This document shows, one piece after another, positions 29,820 to 39,090 of a stretch of DNA of 47,871 nt (position 1 is the first letter of the stretch; every line of letters starts with the position of its first letter). The position numbers and the translations under genes were made by a program. The notes beneath the pieces are model-generated. The model was not told the DNA's origin. It ran no database searches and saw nothing but the letters and a program-made list of their open reading frames with translations. This DNA is from an uncultured Mycoplasma sp. (GTDB taxonomy: Bacteria; Bacillota_I; Bacilli_A; RF39; UBA660), in contig CABUPU010000008.1 in NCBI GenBank assembly GCA_902493595.1, positions 1-47,871 of the forward strand. The letters are read 5' to 3'.

Positions 29820-31834
29820 CAAGTAGGACAAATTACTTCACCATTTTTAATAACTAATAAATCATTACATTTAGGACATTTATCACCAGTTGGTTTATAC
29901 CATGATGCATATTTACATTTAGGAAAATTATCACATCCGTAAAATTCTTTTCCCTTTTTAGTTTTTCTAACAATAATATTACCTTCACATTTTGGACATT
30001 TACAAATAATCTCTTTTTCTGTTTGTTTATTTTCTTTCTTAATATACTTACAAGTTGGGTAATTAGAGCATGCTGTAAACTGTCCATATTTACCTTTTCT
30101 AATAACTAAAGGGCTACCACATTCTGGACATTTTTCACCAGTTTCTTCAGGTTTTTTCTTTTCCATATTTTTAAAGGCATTATCCACAAGAGGAGCAAAA
30201 TTATCGTAGAATTCTTTTAACATTTTTTTATAATCTTCATTTCCTTCGGCTATTTCATCTAAATCTTTTTCCATATTAGCGGTATATTTAACATTAACAA
30301 TACTTGAGAAAAATTCTTGTAATTTATCAGTGGTTTCAAAACCAACCTCAGTTGGAACAAACTTTTTATCCTCAAGGGTAACATATCCCCTATCTTTAAT
30401 TGTGGAAATAATTGTTGCATAAGTTGATGGTCTTCCTATACCAAGAGATTCAAGTTCTTTAATAAGAGAACTTTCTGTAAATCTTGCTGGTGGTTTTGTA
30501 AAGTGTTGAGTCTTAGTAATTGTATCAGATAAAATTATACCTGATTTATAATTTTTAAAGTCTGGTAAAATTGTATCTTCCTGATCTTCATAATCACCAT
30601 AAACTTTTAAATAACCATCAAATGTAAGAACACTACCCGTTGCTTTAAAACCATAATCATTATTATCAAGAAGTACAGTAGTCGAATTAAATTTAGCATC
30701 AGCCATTAATGAAGCAAGAGCTCTATAATAAATAATTCTATAAAGTTTATATTCATCAGGTGCTAAATACTTTTTAATTTTATCAGGTTCATAATTAATA
30801 TTTGTGGGTCTAATACCTTCGTGAGCATCTTGAACATTTTCAGTCTTTTTGCCCTTTTTAACATAACCTACATAGTCTTTACCAAACTTACTATTAATAT
30901 AGGCAAAAGATGCAGAAGTAAATTCATCAGAAAGTCTTACACTATCAGTACGCATATAAGTGATAAGGCCATGAAATCCATCATCAAGTTCAATACCCTC
31001 ATAAAGTTTTTGAGCAATTTTCATTGTCTTTGAGGCAGGATAACCAAGCTTATTAGAGCATGCTTGTTGAAGTGTTGAAGTTTTAAATACTTCTTTAGCA
31101 CTTCTTTTCTTTTCTTTTTCTTCAACTTTTTTAATAGTAAATGTATTTGTTAAACTATCAAGTATTTTATCAGCTTCTTTTTCATTTGGAATTTCTATGA
31201 CTTTTTCTTTATAAGTTTCTAAATTTGCTTTAAAGTCTTTGAAGTCAGCTTCAATAGTCCAATATTCTTTAGGAATAAATGCAAGTATTTCTCTTTCTCT
31301 ATCCACAATAAGTTTTAAAGCAACAGATTGTACTCTACCCGCAGATTTACCAGCTGTTTTAGATTGCATAACTTTACTTAATCTAAAGCCAATAATTCTA
31401 TCTAGAAATCTACGTGCTTCTCCAGAATGAACTAAATTCATATCAATTCTACGAGGATTTTTTAAAGCTTTTAAAACAACATCTTTAGTAATTTCATTAA
31501 AGACAATTCTATCATATTTTTCATCAGGTACTTTTAATTCATCATATAAATGCCAAGAAATAGTTTCTCCCTCACGGTCTGGGTCGGTTGCAAGATATAT
31601 ATGATCTGCTTTTTCAATTAAATCTTTTAAATATTTAACATCTTTCTTTTTACCCTTAATTATTTCATAACTAGGTTTAAAATCATTTTCAATATCAATA
31701 CCAAGTCCATACTTTCCAGATGTTGCTAAATCTCTAATATGACCTTTCGAAGAAACTACAGTATAATCTCCTCCCAAATACTTTGATATTGTTTTACATT
31801 TTGCAGGGGACTCCACGATTATTATGTTTTTCAT
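29810..31834 (-). CDS. topA: DNA topoisomerase I (type IA)
   Basis: 674 residues. Toprim domain with IIVESPAKCKTI and DPDREGE; active-site Tyr in ITYMRTDSVRLS; conserved GRPSTYATII. The C-terminus carries three Cys-based zinc ribbons (CPECGSP...CSNYPTCKY, CPKCEGN...CDNFPKCKY, CPKCNDL...CPTC). It relaxes negative supercoils. The ATG overlaps the LtaS-like stop by 4 bp, with AAGGAG upstream. Last gene of the rbgA-rnhB-ltaS-topA chain. Confidence 0.98.
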   Translation of the reverse strand: MKNIIIVESPAKCKTISKYLGGDYTVVSSKGHIRDLATSGKYGLGIDIENDFKPSYEIIKGKKKDVKYLKDLIEKADHIYLATDPDREGETISWHLYDELKVPDEKYDRIVFNEITKDVVLKALKNPRRIDMNLVHSGEARRFLDRIIGFRLSKVMQSKTAGKSAGRVQSVALKLIVDREREILAFIPKEYWTIEADFKDFKANLETYKEKVIEIPNEKEADKILDSLTNTFTIKKVEEKEKKRSAKEVFKTSTLQQACSNKLGYPASKTMKIAQKLYEGIELDDGFHGLITYMRTDSVRLSDEFTSASFAYINSKFGKDYVGYVKKGKKTENVQDAHEGIRPTNINYEPDKIKKYLAPDEYKLYRIIYYRALASLMADAKFNSTTVLLDNNDYGFKATGSVLTFDGYLKVYGDYEDQEDTILPDFKNYKSGIILSDTITKTQHFTKPPARFTESSLIKELESLGIGRPSTYATIISTIKDRGYVTLEDKKFVPTEVGFETTDKLQEFFSSIVNVKYTANMEKDLDEIAEGNEDYKKMLKEFYDNFAPLVDNAFKNMEKKKPEETGEKCPECGSPLVIRKGKYGQFTACSNYPTCKYIKKENKQTEKEIICKCPKCEGNIIVRKTKKGKEFYGCDNFPKCKYASWYKPTGDKCPKCNDLLVIKNGEVICPTCDE

Positions 31835-33825
31835 TTAACATTCTCCTTTTCATTTTCAATTTTTTCAAATAAGTAAGCAAAATAATTATTTTTAATTGCT
31901 GAACTACTCATATTCATTTTAGCATAAATTAATTCATTTATCTTTGTAATTTCTTCATCTGAGTATGTAAAGTCTGTAAAGTAAGTAATCTTACCAGTAC
32001 TTGCATTAAAATATGCATATTCATTTTTCCAAGAATAATCATAGAACACTACTAAACTTTGATAATCCTCAGAAAATAAATCATTACCCATATAATATCT
32101 AGGATCATAATCTAAATCAAAAAGGTTTGCCATTGTAGGAAGAATATTAATATAACTTGTATATTCATCCATAGTTATAGTTTCTTTTAAAGAGCTATCA
32201 TAAATTACAAGTGGTACTTTCTCATTTTCATAATCACTTAAATCTCTATCAAGTATTTCATTTAATATACTAAGGTTTATACCATAAGGATAATGATCTC
32301 CGAAAAGTACTATAATAGTATCGTCTAAAAGATTTCTTTCTTGTAAACCATCAATTAGAACTCCTAAAGCATTATCAAGTTCAGTCATTTTTGAAAGATA
32401 TCTTTTAAGTTCAATTGAATAAGAAGTATCTTCGAATTTATCTAAATATTTATCTCCATATTCACTTTGTGATGCATAAGGTTGATGAGTTGTAACAGTT
32501 GTAATATAACTCATAAATTTACCATCAATATCATCAAGTTTTTCTAAATATTTTTCCATTAAAGTTACATCACTAGGCCAAGCTCCATAAACACTTGAAT
32601 ACTCCATATTTAAACTATTAACATCATAATAATTTTGGCTACCCATATTTGGATGTATCTTTGTTCTTTCATAATAAGTATTATTATAATCATGAAAACT
32701 ATTTGTCGTATAACCTTTATTATTAAATAAATTAAATATACTTTCTGGATATGTATTATTTACATATAAATTTGAAGTACAATTATTATATATTGAATAA
32801 AGTGATGTCATTGCACTAAATTCATTATTACCTGTTGCGCAACTATTTCTCGGAGAATAATTATTTTCAAAGTAATAACTTGAACTTAATAATTTATAAA
32901 AGTTTGGAAAATACTCTTCATTAATAATAATATCATTAACACTTTCCATCATAATAACTATCAAATTTTTATCTTTATATTTACCAGTATATTCATTTTT
33001 ACTAGTTACCTTATTATTAATATAAAAATTATTCAATGAGTTTAATGTACTATTAGTTTCACTATTAATAATACTTTCCCATGTAGTATCATCGATATCT
33101 CTTTTATCTTTATCTGGATTATAAGCAATTACATCATTTTTATAAATATTTGTTTCAACATATTTACTTTTTAAATCTAGTAAGCCATATGAAATAATAC
33201 CAAAGTCTTTTACCGCTAAACTAGGATTTGAGGTTCCTTCGAAAAGTTCTTTTAAAGAAAGTACTTGATATTTATCGTTGTATTTATCGCTTAATGAATG
33301 ATAATAAAATATTGATGATAAGCAAAGCACTATAAGTAAAATGCAAGATACTATTTGATATTCATATCTATATTTCTTTTTTAAATGAAAATCATTTGGT
33401 TTTGTTTTAAGTCTTATACCATTAATAATAAAAACTAACATAAGAAGTATAAAAGGTAAAAATAAAGTTAGAAATACTGGTTTACAACTTTTAAGAAAAT
33501 CCATTATGTAATCTTTTACTGCACCCGCTTGACTTACCGTATTAAAGGACATATAAACTCCTAAAAAGTTTAAAAATAGCATTTGGGCAAATGAATAAAT
33601 AGAAAAAATTAAAACGGTTATACTCGAAAAAACATAAGATACTTTTCTTGGAAATATTGAATATATTAAAGATAAAATAATACTAATTACATTAGTACCT
33701 ATAAAAGTTCTTAAAAAGGAAAAATTTAAAATATTTAAATTATTAATTAATCTAAAAATAACTTCGATTAAAAATCCTGAAGTAAGTAAAATTAAGTAAT
33801 TATTTAGTATTTTATTTTTATTCAT
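31831..33825 (-). CDS. LtaS-like membrane sulfatase-fold phosphoglycerol transferase
   Basis: 664 residues from ATG at 33825 (GGAGG upstream, in the last codons of rnhB). Five N-terminal membrane helices (within residues 1-175) and an exported catalytic domain of the alkaline phosphatase/sulfatase superfamily: VIMMESVND (metal Glu), SCATGNNEFSAMTSLYS (catalytic Thr), and LFGDHYPYG (Asp-His). The family includes lipoteichoic acid synthase, which moves glycerol phosphate from phosphatidylglycerol, and related phosphoglycerol transferases. Overlaps of 8 bp (rnhB) and 4 bp (topA) tie it to housekeeping genes. The exact substrate is uncertain. Confidence 0.85.
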   Translation of the reverse strand: MNKNKILNNYLILLTSGFLIEVIFRLINNLNILNFSFLRTFIGTNVISIILSLIYSIFPRKVSYVFSSITVLIFSIYSFAQMLFLNFLGVYMSFNTVSQAGAVKDYIMDFLKSCKPVFLTLFLPFILLMLVFIINGIRLKTKPNDFHLKKKYRYEYQIVSCILLIVLCLSSIFYYHSLSDKYNDKYQVLSLKELFEGTSNPSLAVKDFGIISYGLLDLKSKYVETNIYKNDVIAYNPDKDKRDIDDTTWESIINSETNSTLNSLNNFYINNKVTSKNEYTGKYKDKNLIVIMMESVNDIIINEEYFPNFYKLLSSSYYFENNYSPRNSCATGNNEFSAMTSLYSIYNNCTSNLYVNNTYPESIFNLFNNKGYTTNSFHDYNNTYYERTKIHPNMGSQNYYDVNSLNMEYSSVYGAWPSDVTLMEKYLEKLDDIDGKFMSYITTVTTHQPYASQSEYGDKYLDKFEDTSYSIELKRYLSKMTELDNALGVLIDGLQERNLLDDTIIVLFGDHYPYGINLSILNEILDRDLSDYENEKVPLVIYDSSLKETITMDEYTSYINILPTMANLFDLDYDPRYYMGNDLFSEDYQSLVVFYDYSWKNEYAYFNASTGKITYFTDFTYSDEEITKINELIYAKMNMSSSAIKNNYFAYLFEKIENEKENVK

Positions 33826-34714
33826 TATTTTCCTCCATAATTTTTTTAACTGGACCATATGTAGTCCTATAAATATCTAATATACCATATTTTTCTAATA
33901 ATTCAAGATGTCTTTTTGTAGGATAACCTTTATGTTTTTTATATTCATACTGTGGATATATTTTATCATATTCATCCATTATATGATCTCTTGTTACTTT
34001 TGCAAGGACTGATGCAGCCGCTATAGTAATACTTTTAGCATCTCCTTTAATTATTCCTAAAGAGTTTTCTCTTCTTAAATCCATTGCATCTGTTATTATA
34101 AAATCTGGTTTAACTTTTAGGTTATCCACTGCTGTATTCATACCAAGTCTTGATGCTTCCAAAATATTTATTTCATCTATTTTTTTATTATCAATTATAC
34201 TTATACTATAACTGATAGCATCTTTTTTTATAATTTCAAAATATTTTTCTCTTTGCTTTTCTGTAAGTTTTTTTGAATCAGTTAACCCAGAAAGCTCATA
34301 GTTATGAGGAAGTATTACTGCTGCGGCAACCACTGGTCCGCATAATGGTCCTCTTCCTGCTTCATCAGTACCTGCAATTAATTTATAACCCTTATTATAT
34401 AATTCATTTTCAAAGTGATGATTATCTTTTATAAGGATTAAATCTTCAATTTTTCTTTTTAAAGTTTTATTTTTCTCTTTAGCAAAAAGTGATTCTAAAG
34501 ATTCTACTTTAAAATTATGAACTAATTCAAAATTACAAGTTTCATTTATAACTTTAATAAATTCATTATCAATACTTTCAATACACATTAAAAATATATA
34601 ATCACATTCTTTTATTATGCCGTAAATAGTAAGTGCAGTTTCACCTGTAATTATATATTTATCTTTATCTATATTTAAATCATTTAAAATACTAATTATC
34701 TGTCTTTTCTTCAT
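33818..34714 (-). CDS. rnhB: Ribonuclease HII with an N-terminal extension
   Basis: 298 residues; the RNase HII core begins near residue 108 (YKLIAGTDEAGRGPLCGPVV, with catalytic Asp-Glu) and includes IITDAMDL and the VTRDHIM region. It removes RNA, including single ribonucleotides, from DNA. About 100 residues precede the core, longer than usual. They contain DKYIITGETALTIYG, which recalls the start of nucleotidyltransferase-like (AbiEii/MNT) domains, but without a clear catalytic Asp pair. It overlaps rbgA by 23 bp and the LtaS-like gene by 8 bp. Confidence 0.93.
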   Translation of the reverse strand: MKKRQIISILNDLNIDKDKYIITGETALTIYGIIKECDYIFLMCIESIDNEFIKVINETCNFELVHNFKVESLESLFAKEKNKTLKRKIEDLILIKDNHHFENELYNKGYKLIAGTDEAGRGPLCGPVVAAAVILPHNYELSGLTDSKKLTEKQREKYFEIIKKDAISYSISIIDNKKIDEINILEASRLGMNTAVDNLKVKPDFIITDAMDLRRENSLGIIKGDAKSITIAAASVLAKVTRDHIMDEYDKIYPQYEYKKHKGYPTKRHLELLEKYGILDIYRTTYGPVKKIMEENNE

Positions 34715-35552
34715 CTAGTGTAATTCCTTTTATTTTTCCTCCAATAATATCATTATATAGTCTTTCACTAACTTTTGTAAAGTCTGTTTCACCATTTTTT
34801 GTAAATCCCCATTTTAAAGATAAATTATCAAATACCTCAATTGCATCAGTTTCTGATGTTTTATAAATATCTTTTAAAATGTTTGGATAGCTTTTAAGAT
34901 AGAAGTTAATTATGTACATACCAATATCAGATATATTTAATACTTCTTTTTTAATTGAACCAATAGTGGCCATATTATAAGCATGCACAATATTATCAAG
35001 TTTTGGCCATAATATTCCCGGAGAATCTAAAAGTGTTATACCATATTTTGTAGGTAAAAAATTTAAGTTTTTAGTTACACCTGGTTTATTACCAACATTT
35101 TGAACTTTTTTACCAACCATATTATTAATTAAAGTTGATTTACCTACATTAGGAATACCTATTACTAAAGCTTTAATTTCTTTTTCTTTTAAGCCTTTAC
35201 TTTTTCGTTTTTCTTGAATATATGAAGTACATTTTTTAGTAATATCAAATAATTTCTTAAAATCTTTATTATTTTTTAAATCAAGAAGTATTACTTCATA
35301 ACCAGACTTTTTATAAAACTCTACAAAATAATTTGTTTTCTTTTCATCACATAAATCTTTTTTAGTCATAACTAAAATTTTAGTTTTACCCTTTATAATT
35401 TCATTTATATCCTTTATCATCGTAGAGGCTGGACATCTTGCATCAACAACTACATAGACAATATCAATTAGATTAATATTTTCAAGTATTTGTCTTTTTG
35501 TTTTAGCCATATGTCCTGGATAATAGTTAATTTTTGTTATATTTTCATTCAT
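34692..35552 (-). CDS. rbgA: Ribosome biogenesis GTPase RbgA (YlqF)
   Basis: 286 residues from ATG at 35552 (GGAAGTG upstream). Circularly permuted GTPase: G4 motif MTKKDLC comes before G1 GIPNVGKS and G3 LDSPG, with the YlqF N-terminus INYYPGHMAK. It matures the 50S subunit in Bacillus. First of the rbgA-rnhB-ltaS-topA genes. Its upstream region has been displaced by a RhuM cassette that ends in the same codons (8-bp overlap). The first 38 bp around the start are duplicated at 36721-36758. Confidence 0.95.
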   Translation of the reverse strand: MNENITKINYYPGHMAKTKRQILENINLIDIVYVVVDARCPASTMIKDINEIIKGKTKILVMTKKDLCDEKKTNYFVEFYKKSGYEVILLDLKNNKDFKKLFDITKKCTSYIQEKRKSKGLKEKEIKALVIGIPNVGKSTLINNMVGKKVQNVGNKPGVTKNLNFLPTKYGITLLDSPGILWPKLDNIVHAYNMATIGSIKKEVLNISDIGMYIINFYLKSYPNILKDIYKTSETDAIEVFDNLSLKWGFTKNGETDFTKVSERLYNDIIGGKIKGITLDEEKTDN

Positions 35553-35564
35553 TACTTTCACTTC
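35527..35564. repeat. 38-bp direct repeat at the rbgA start, copy 1
   Basis: Identical to 36721-36758; 25 bp of it recur at 38421-38445. It covers the end of the RhuM gene, the rbgA ribosome site and its first codons. It marks junctions of a cassette array. Confidence 0.9.
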
Positions 35565-36570
35565 CCTTTTCTATTATTTTTGTTTCATTTAAATATTTAC
35601 TATAAAATTCATCCATTGAAGAAATATATTTTTGATCTTGTATAACTCTAAATTTTTCGTATTCTTTTTCTGCTTTTTCTACTGCTTCCATATGGGATAT
35701 ACTGCCACTATTATTTAATATTTCTTTTCTTCTAAATTTTAATAAATCATCAGTTGCATCTATCCAATCCTTCATTGTCATAACATGTCTTTGTTTTGCT
35801 TCATCCTCTGCAAATACCAAAAATAAATTTGTTAAATCTTTCAAATTATTCATTTCTTCTTCGTTTAAATAATTCTTTGCAATAATCACGTCATACTTAT
35901 ATATTAAACCATCAGGAGAATTTTTCCAATTAGTTAGTCCCATATGTTCCTTATCTGAATTTGCTCTACTATATATTAATTCGGCAGCAGTATGCCCACT
36001 TATAGCGAAATGTAACTTATTTTGAAGAATTTTAAAGAAAGTATAAGCTTCTTCTGACTTTTGATTGTAATCAGTTGCTGTGGCAATAAATAAATCAGTG
36101 ATTTTTTGGTATGCCATTCTTTCACTTACTCTAATTGTTTTAATACGTTCTAATAATTCATTAAAATATTTCGTATCATATTTATTTCCGTTTATAAAAC
36201 GTTCATCATTTAATGCAAAACCTTTTGTCATATATTCTTTTAATATTTTTGTTGCCCATATTCTAAATTCTGTTGCTTTTTTAGAATTAATTCTATAACC
36301 AACAGCAATTATAGCATCAAGACTATAAACTTCAGTATTATAATTTTTTCCGTCAGGTGCAGTTATTTCCATTTTGGAAACAACTGAATTTTTATCTAAT
36401 TCGTTTTCTTCAAATATATTTTTTAAATGTTTTGATATTGCTGGTACACCAACATCGAAAACTTTTGACATACCTTTTTGTGATAGCCATAAAGTTTCAT
36501 CTTTATAAATAGCATCTACTATAATATTACCTTCACTATTTTTATATATAATTAGTTTATTATCTTCCAT
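35545..36570 (-). CDS. RhuM family protein (copy 1)
   Basis: 341 residues starting after AGGAGG. Order of motifs: ETLWLSQKGMSKVFDV (N-terminal DNA-binding-like segment), TEVYSLDAIIAVGYRINS, ATEFRIWATKILKEYMTKGF, YDTKYFNELLERIKTIRVSE, HTAAELIYSRANSDKEHMGL and MKDWID: the RhuM/virulence-protein family found on islands and mobile elements. Biochemical function is unknown. It ends with SESNE, as does the next gene. It is about as similar in layout to the copy at 37382 as expected for old paralogues. Confidence 0.88.
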   Translation of the reverse strand: MEDNKLIIYKNSEGNIIVDAIYKDETLWLSQKGMSKVFDVGVPAISKHLKNIFEENELDKNSVVSKMEITAPDGKNYNTEVYSLDAIIAVGYRINSKKATEFRIWATKILKEYMTKGFALNDERFINGNKYDTKYFNELLERIKTIRVSERMAYQKITDLFIATATDYNQKSEEAYTFFKILQNKLHFAISGHTAAELIYSRANSDKEHMGLTNWKNSPDGLIYKYDVIIAKNYLNEEEMNNLKDLTNLFLVFAEDEAKQRHVMTMKDWIDATDDLLKFRRKEILNNSGSISHMEAVEKAEKEYEKFRVIQDQKYISSMDEFYSKYLNETKIIEKGSESNE

Positions 36571-36689
36571 TAATATCCTCCTTTTCTATAGTTTTTCATA
36601 AGTCATACACTTATCAATTTAAATTAAAATTTATTAAAAAATGTCCCAAAATATACAAAGTATTTAGAAAAAATTTCTTTTATTTTCAA

Positions 36690-36746
36690 GTGTGTTTTTT
36701 CATGACTCCTTACATACCAATTAATTTTTGTTATATTTTCATTCAT
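36690..36746 (-). pseudogene. Remnant of the rbgA 5' end
   Basis: From ATG at 36746 the sequence reads MNENITKINWY and then decays (VRSHEKTHL in place of PGHMAKTK). The first nine residues match rbgA exactly. INWY is the usual YlqF sequence, so this looks like a relic left when the RhuM cassette inserted. Confidence 0.6.
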
Positions 36747-36758
36747 TACTTTCACTTC
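36721..36758. repeat. 38-bp direct repeat, copy 2
   Basis: Identical to 35527-35564. It overlaps the end of the deoxyribosyltransferase-like gene, whose last residues SESNE are the same as those of RhuM copy 1. Confidence 0.9.
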
Positions 36759-37275
36759 TACTTTCTAAAATTTTTCTTTTATTTAATGGCAATATTTCAG
36801 TTTTTTTATCATTATATATTTTATTTGCTAATATCACTGATTTTTCTAATAATTCCCCCAAATTATTTATTGGAATTTTATTATAGTCTTCTTTATACAG
36901 CCAATCTAGATATTTTATTTTTGTAGAATTATCTGGTCTACCATAAATTACTTTACCAGAATGTAACCAATAGCCAAATTCTACATTAGTAGTAAAAGCT
37001 GGCATATCAGGTAAACTCCTAGGAATCCAAAACATAATAACGGTAGCTTCTGTTAATGCCTTTCTTTCCCACATTGCTTGATCGACATAATCAGTTTTTG
37101 GTTTCCAATTCGAATATTCAGGAAGATAAACTACACCATCAAATCCTATCTCATTTAATTTTTCACAAGCTGTAGTTCTCCATGATTTTGTGTTTCTATC
37201 TCTTGGAGTAGGGCCGGCCAAAAATATAGACTTTTTGTTTTTTATAACAGTTTGATCTGAATAATTAATAATCAT
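36739..37275 (-). CDS. Nucleoside 2-deoxyribosyltransferase-like protein
   Basis: 178 residues. IFLAGPTPR near residue 17 is the phosphate/ribose-binding start of the nucleoside deoxyribosyltransferase fold; MFWIPRSLPDMPAFTTNVEF carries the conserved Asn-x-Glu-Phe-Gly active-site region. This is the Nuc_deoxyri_tr2-type branch often found beside phage or defence genes. It may cleave or exchange nucleoside bases; the substrate is unknown. AAAGGTGG precedes the start. It sits between two RhuM genes in the cassette array. Confidence 0.8.
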   Translation of the reverse strand: MIINYSDQTVIKNKKSIFLAGPTPRDRNTKSWRTTACEKLNEIGFDGVVYLPEYSNWKPKTDYVDQAMWERKALTEATVIMFWIPRSLPDMPAFTTNVEFGYWLHSGKVIYGRPDNSTKIKYLDWLYKEDYNKIPINNLGELLEKSVILANKIYNDKKTEILPLNKRKILESRSESNE

Positions 37276-37381
37276 AATATCATTACCACCTTTCTAATAA
37301 ATTTCATATTAATTATGTTTAGAAATATCATTGAGCTTCATATTTTTAGTTATTTTATTTTTTATCTTGTTACAGAAGCTA

Positions 37382-38395
37382 TTAATTACTTTCCTCCAAT
37401 AATAAATCAAAGTCTGATTTATATAATTTATCCTGCTTTATTCTATATTTTTCAAATTCTGATAAAGCTTTATCACAAGCTATTTCGTGTGATATTTTTC
37501 CAGCATCTTTTAATATATCTAAATCATCTGCAAGTAAAAACTTATCTATTCTTTCCGACCAATCTTCCATAGTCATTGGAATGTGCCTTTTTGCTCTATT
37601 TTCTGCTAAATCCAAAAATGCTGATACTATTAGTTCTAAACTTTCCAATTCTTCTTTAGACAAATAGTTTTTAGCTATAACTACATCCGTATCTAAAATT
37701 TTTCCATTTGGGCAGTTTTTCCAAGAAGTAAGACCCATATGTTCTTTCTCTGAGTCAGCTCTATTATATATAATTTCAGCAGCAGTTTGATGTGATACCG
37801 CATAATGCATTTTATTTTGAACCTTTTTAAAAAATTTAATTGTTGTCGGAGATTTTTTATCATAATCCACACTTGTCGCATAAATATCAGTAACTTTTTG
37901 ATAAAAGCGTCTTTCTGATAATCTTATTTCTCTTATTTCGGCAAGTAAAGAATCATAGTAGTCTTCATCAAAGAATGTACCATTTGCCATTCTCCTTTTA
38001 TCTATTATATAACCTTTTTTTGAAAACTCTTTTAATATATAAGTTGCCCACCTTCTAAATTGGATGGCTCTATCTGAGTTTACTTTGTAACCTACTGAAA
38101 TAACCACATCTAGGTTGTAATATTGTATATTTCTTTTTACTTTTCTATCGCCTTCATTTTGAACTAGTAAGAATTTCTTACTTGTTGAATTTTGTTCTAA
38201 TTCATAACTATCGTATATATCATTAATATGCATAGTAATATTATTTCTAGTTGTATTAAAAAGTTCTCCAATAGCTTTCTGTGTTAGCCATAAATCACCA
38301 TCTTCAAATATAACTTGAATTCCCTTATCATGTGTTTGTCTTTCAAATATTAGAAATTCAGCACTACTGCTTCTTATCATTAAATCTTTTGCCAT
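37382..38395 (-). CDS. RhuM family protein (copy 2)
   Basis: 337 residues from ATG at 38395 (GGAGGTG 6 nt upstream). It shows the family order: LWLTQKAIGELFNTTRNNIT, IQYYNLDVVISVGYKVNS, AIQFRRWATYILKEFSKKGY, HQTAAEIIYNRADSEKEHMGL and MTMEDWSERIDKFL. Diverged from copy 1, so not a recent duplicate. Function unknown. A decayed third RhuM copy lies upstream. Confidence 0.88.
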   Translation of the reverse strand: MAKDLMIRSSSAEFLIFERQTHDKGIQVIFEDGDLWLTQKAIGELFNTTRNNITMHINDIYDSYELEQNSTSKKFLLVQNEGDRKVKRNIQYYNLDVVISVGYKVNSDRAIQFRRWATYILKEFSKKGYIIDKRRMANGTFFDEDYYDSLLAEIREIRLSERRFYQKVTDIYATSVDYDKKSPTTIKFFKKVQNKMHYAVSHQTAAEIIYNRADSEKEHMGLTSWKNCPNGKILDTDVVIAKNYLSKEELESLELIVSAFLDLAENRAKRHIPMTMEDWSERIDKFLLADDLDILKDAGKISHEIACDKALSEFEKYRIKQDKLYKSDFDLLLEESN

Positions 38396-38413
38396 TTTCT
38401 TCACCTCCAGCAT

Positions 38414-38726
38414 TTATTGAATATTTTCATTCATTACTTTCACTTTCTTTTTTCTTATCAACTTTAATATCAAAATAATAATTCCATATATTGTCCAAAT
38501 TACTATATCTAATAATATACTATAAATTACAATGACAAATCCCAATACTTTTGCACCCATAAATGATGTTAACTCCACTATGCCTGAAAAATTTGATCCA
38601 TCTACATATAAATTGTAATCAGCACTATTTATTAGGTTATTAGATACACTTATTCCAAATATTATTTCCCAAAATAATTATAATAATTGATATTACCACC
38701 AGTATTTTTTTGATTTTTTTATTCAT
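38414..38726 (-). pseudogene. Frameshifted small membrane protein
   Basis: From ATG at 38726 the frame reads MNKKIKKILVVISIIIIIL, then a one-base shift at TTTTGGGAAAT moves to a frame with IIFGISVSNNLINSADYN, two membrane segments (MGAKVLGFVIVIYSILL and WTIYGIIILILKLI) and an end KVKVMNENIQ at 38414. The joined product would be about 100 residues. Its last codons contain the shared MNEN junction sequence of the cassette array. Confidence 0.5.
38421..38445. repeat. Third, partial copy of the array junction repeat
   Basis: 25 bp identical to the inner part of the 38-bp repeats at 35527 and 36721. It lies upstream of RhuM copy 2, so each cassette unit is bounded by this sequence. Confidence 0.8.
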
Positions 38727-38822
38727 TTTACTATCAAGCCTTTCATTTAAATACTCATCGTAAAGCACATATACTAAAAATGTATAATTTTGACCAAATA
38801 TAATAATATCAAAATTATTATC

Positions 38823-38990
38823 TTACCACTTTTTCAAAAATATCAACGTTGAATTTTAAGATAGTGCTATTTTTTATTCTTCTACAGTTACCATTTTGAA
38901 AATCATTTAGTTTCTATGTAATTCTTTTTTCTCAAAAATATTTTCAATTGTTTAGATATTGCTAGGATACCTCAAATAATTTTAATAAAA
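38823..38990 (-). pseudogene. Decayed RhuM fragment
   Basis: On the minus strand the stretch GTATCCTAGCAATATC followed by AAACAATTGAAAATATTT aligns with the part of RhuM copy 1 encoding VPAISKHLKNIF, and TTTTCAAAATGG with its SKME region. Several in-frame stops are present. It ends near FNVDIFEKVV, which recalls the YNLDVI motif. The remainder of the 38396-39090 gap shows nothing else recognisable. Confidence 0.5.
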
Positions 38991-39028
38991 GAATCCTATC
39001 AAACTCATACATCCATAGTATAACATAA

Positions 39029-39070
39029 ATGCAATATAAAAAAAAGGAAATAATTGCTTATCTTCTTTCT
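39029..39070 (-). repeat. T-run repeat after a membrane-protein gene, copy 1
   Basis: A block with GCAAT, eight A and ATTGC (plus strand), similar to 41711-41756. On the minus strand the T8 run and weak stem suggest a terminator for the gene ending at 39091. Confidence 0.4.
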
Positions 39071-39090
39071 AATACTTAATAACATTCTCG

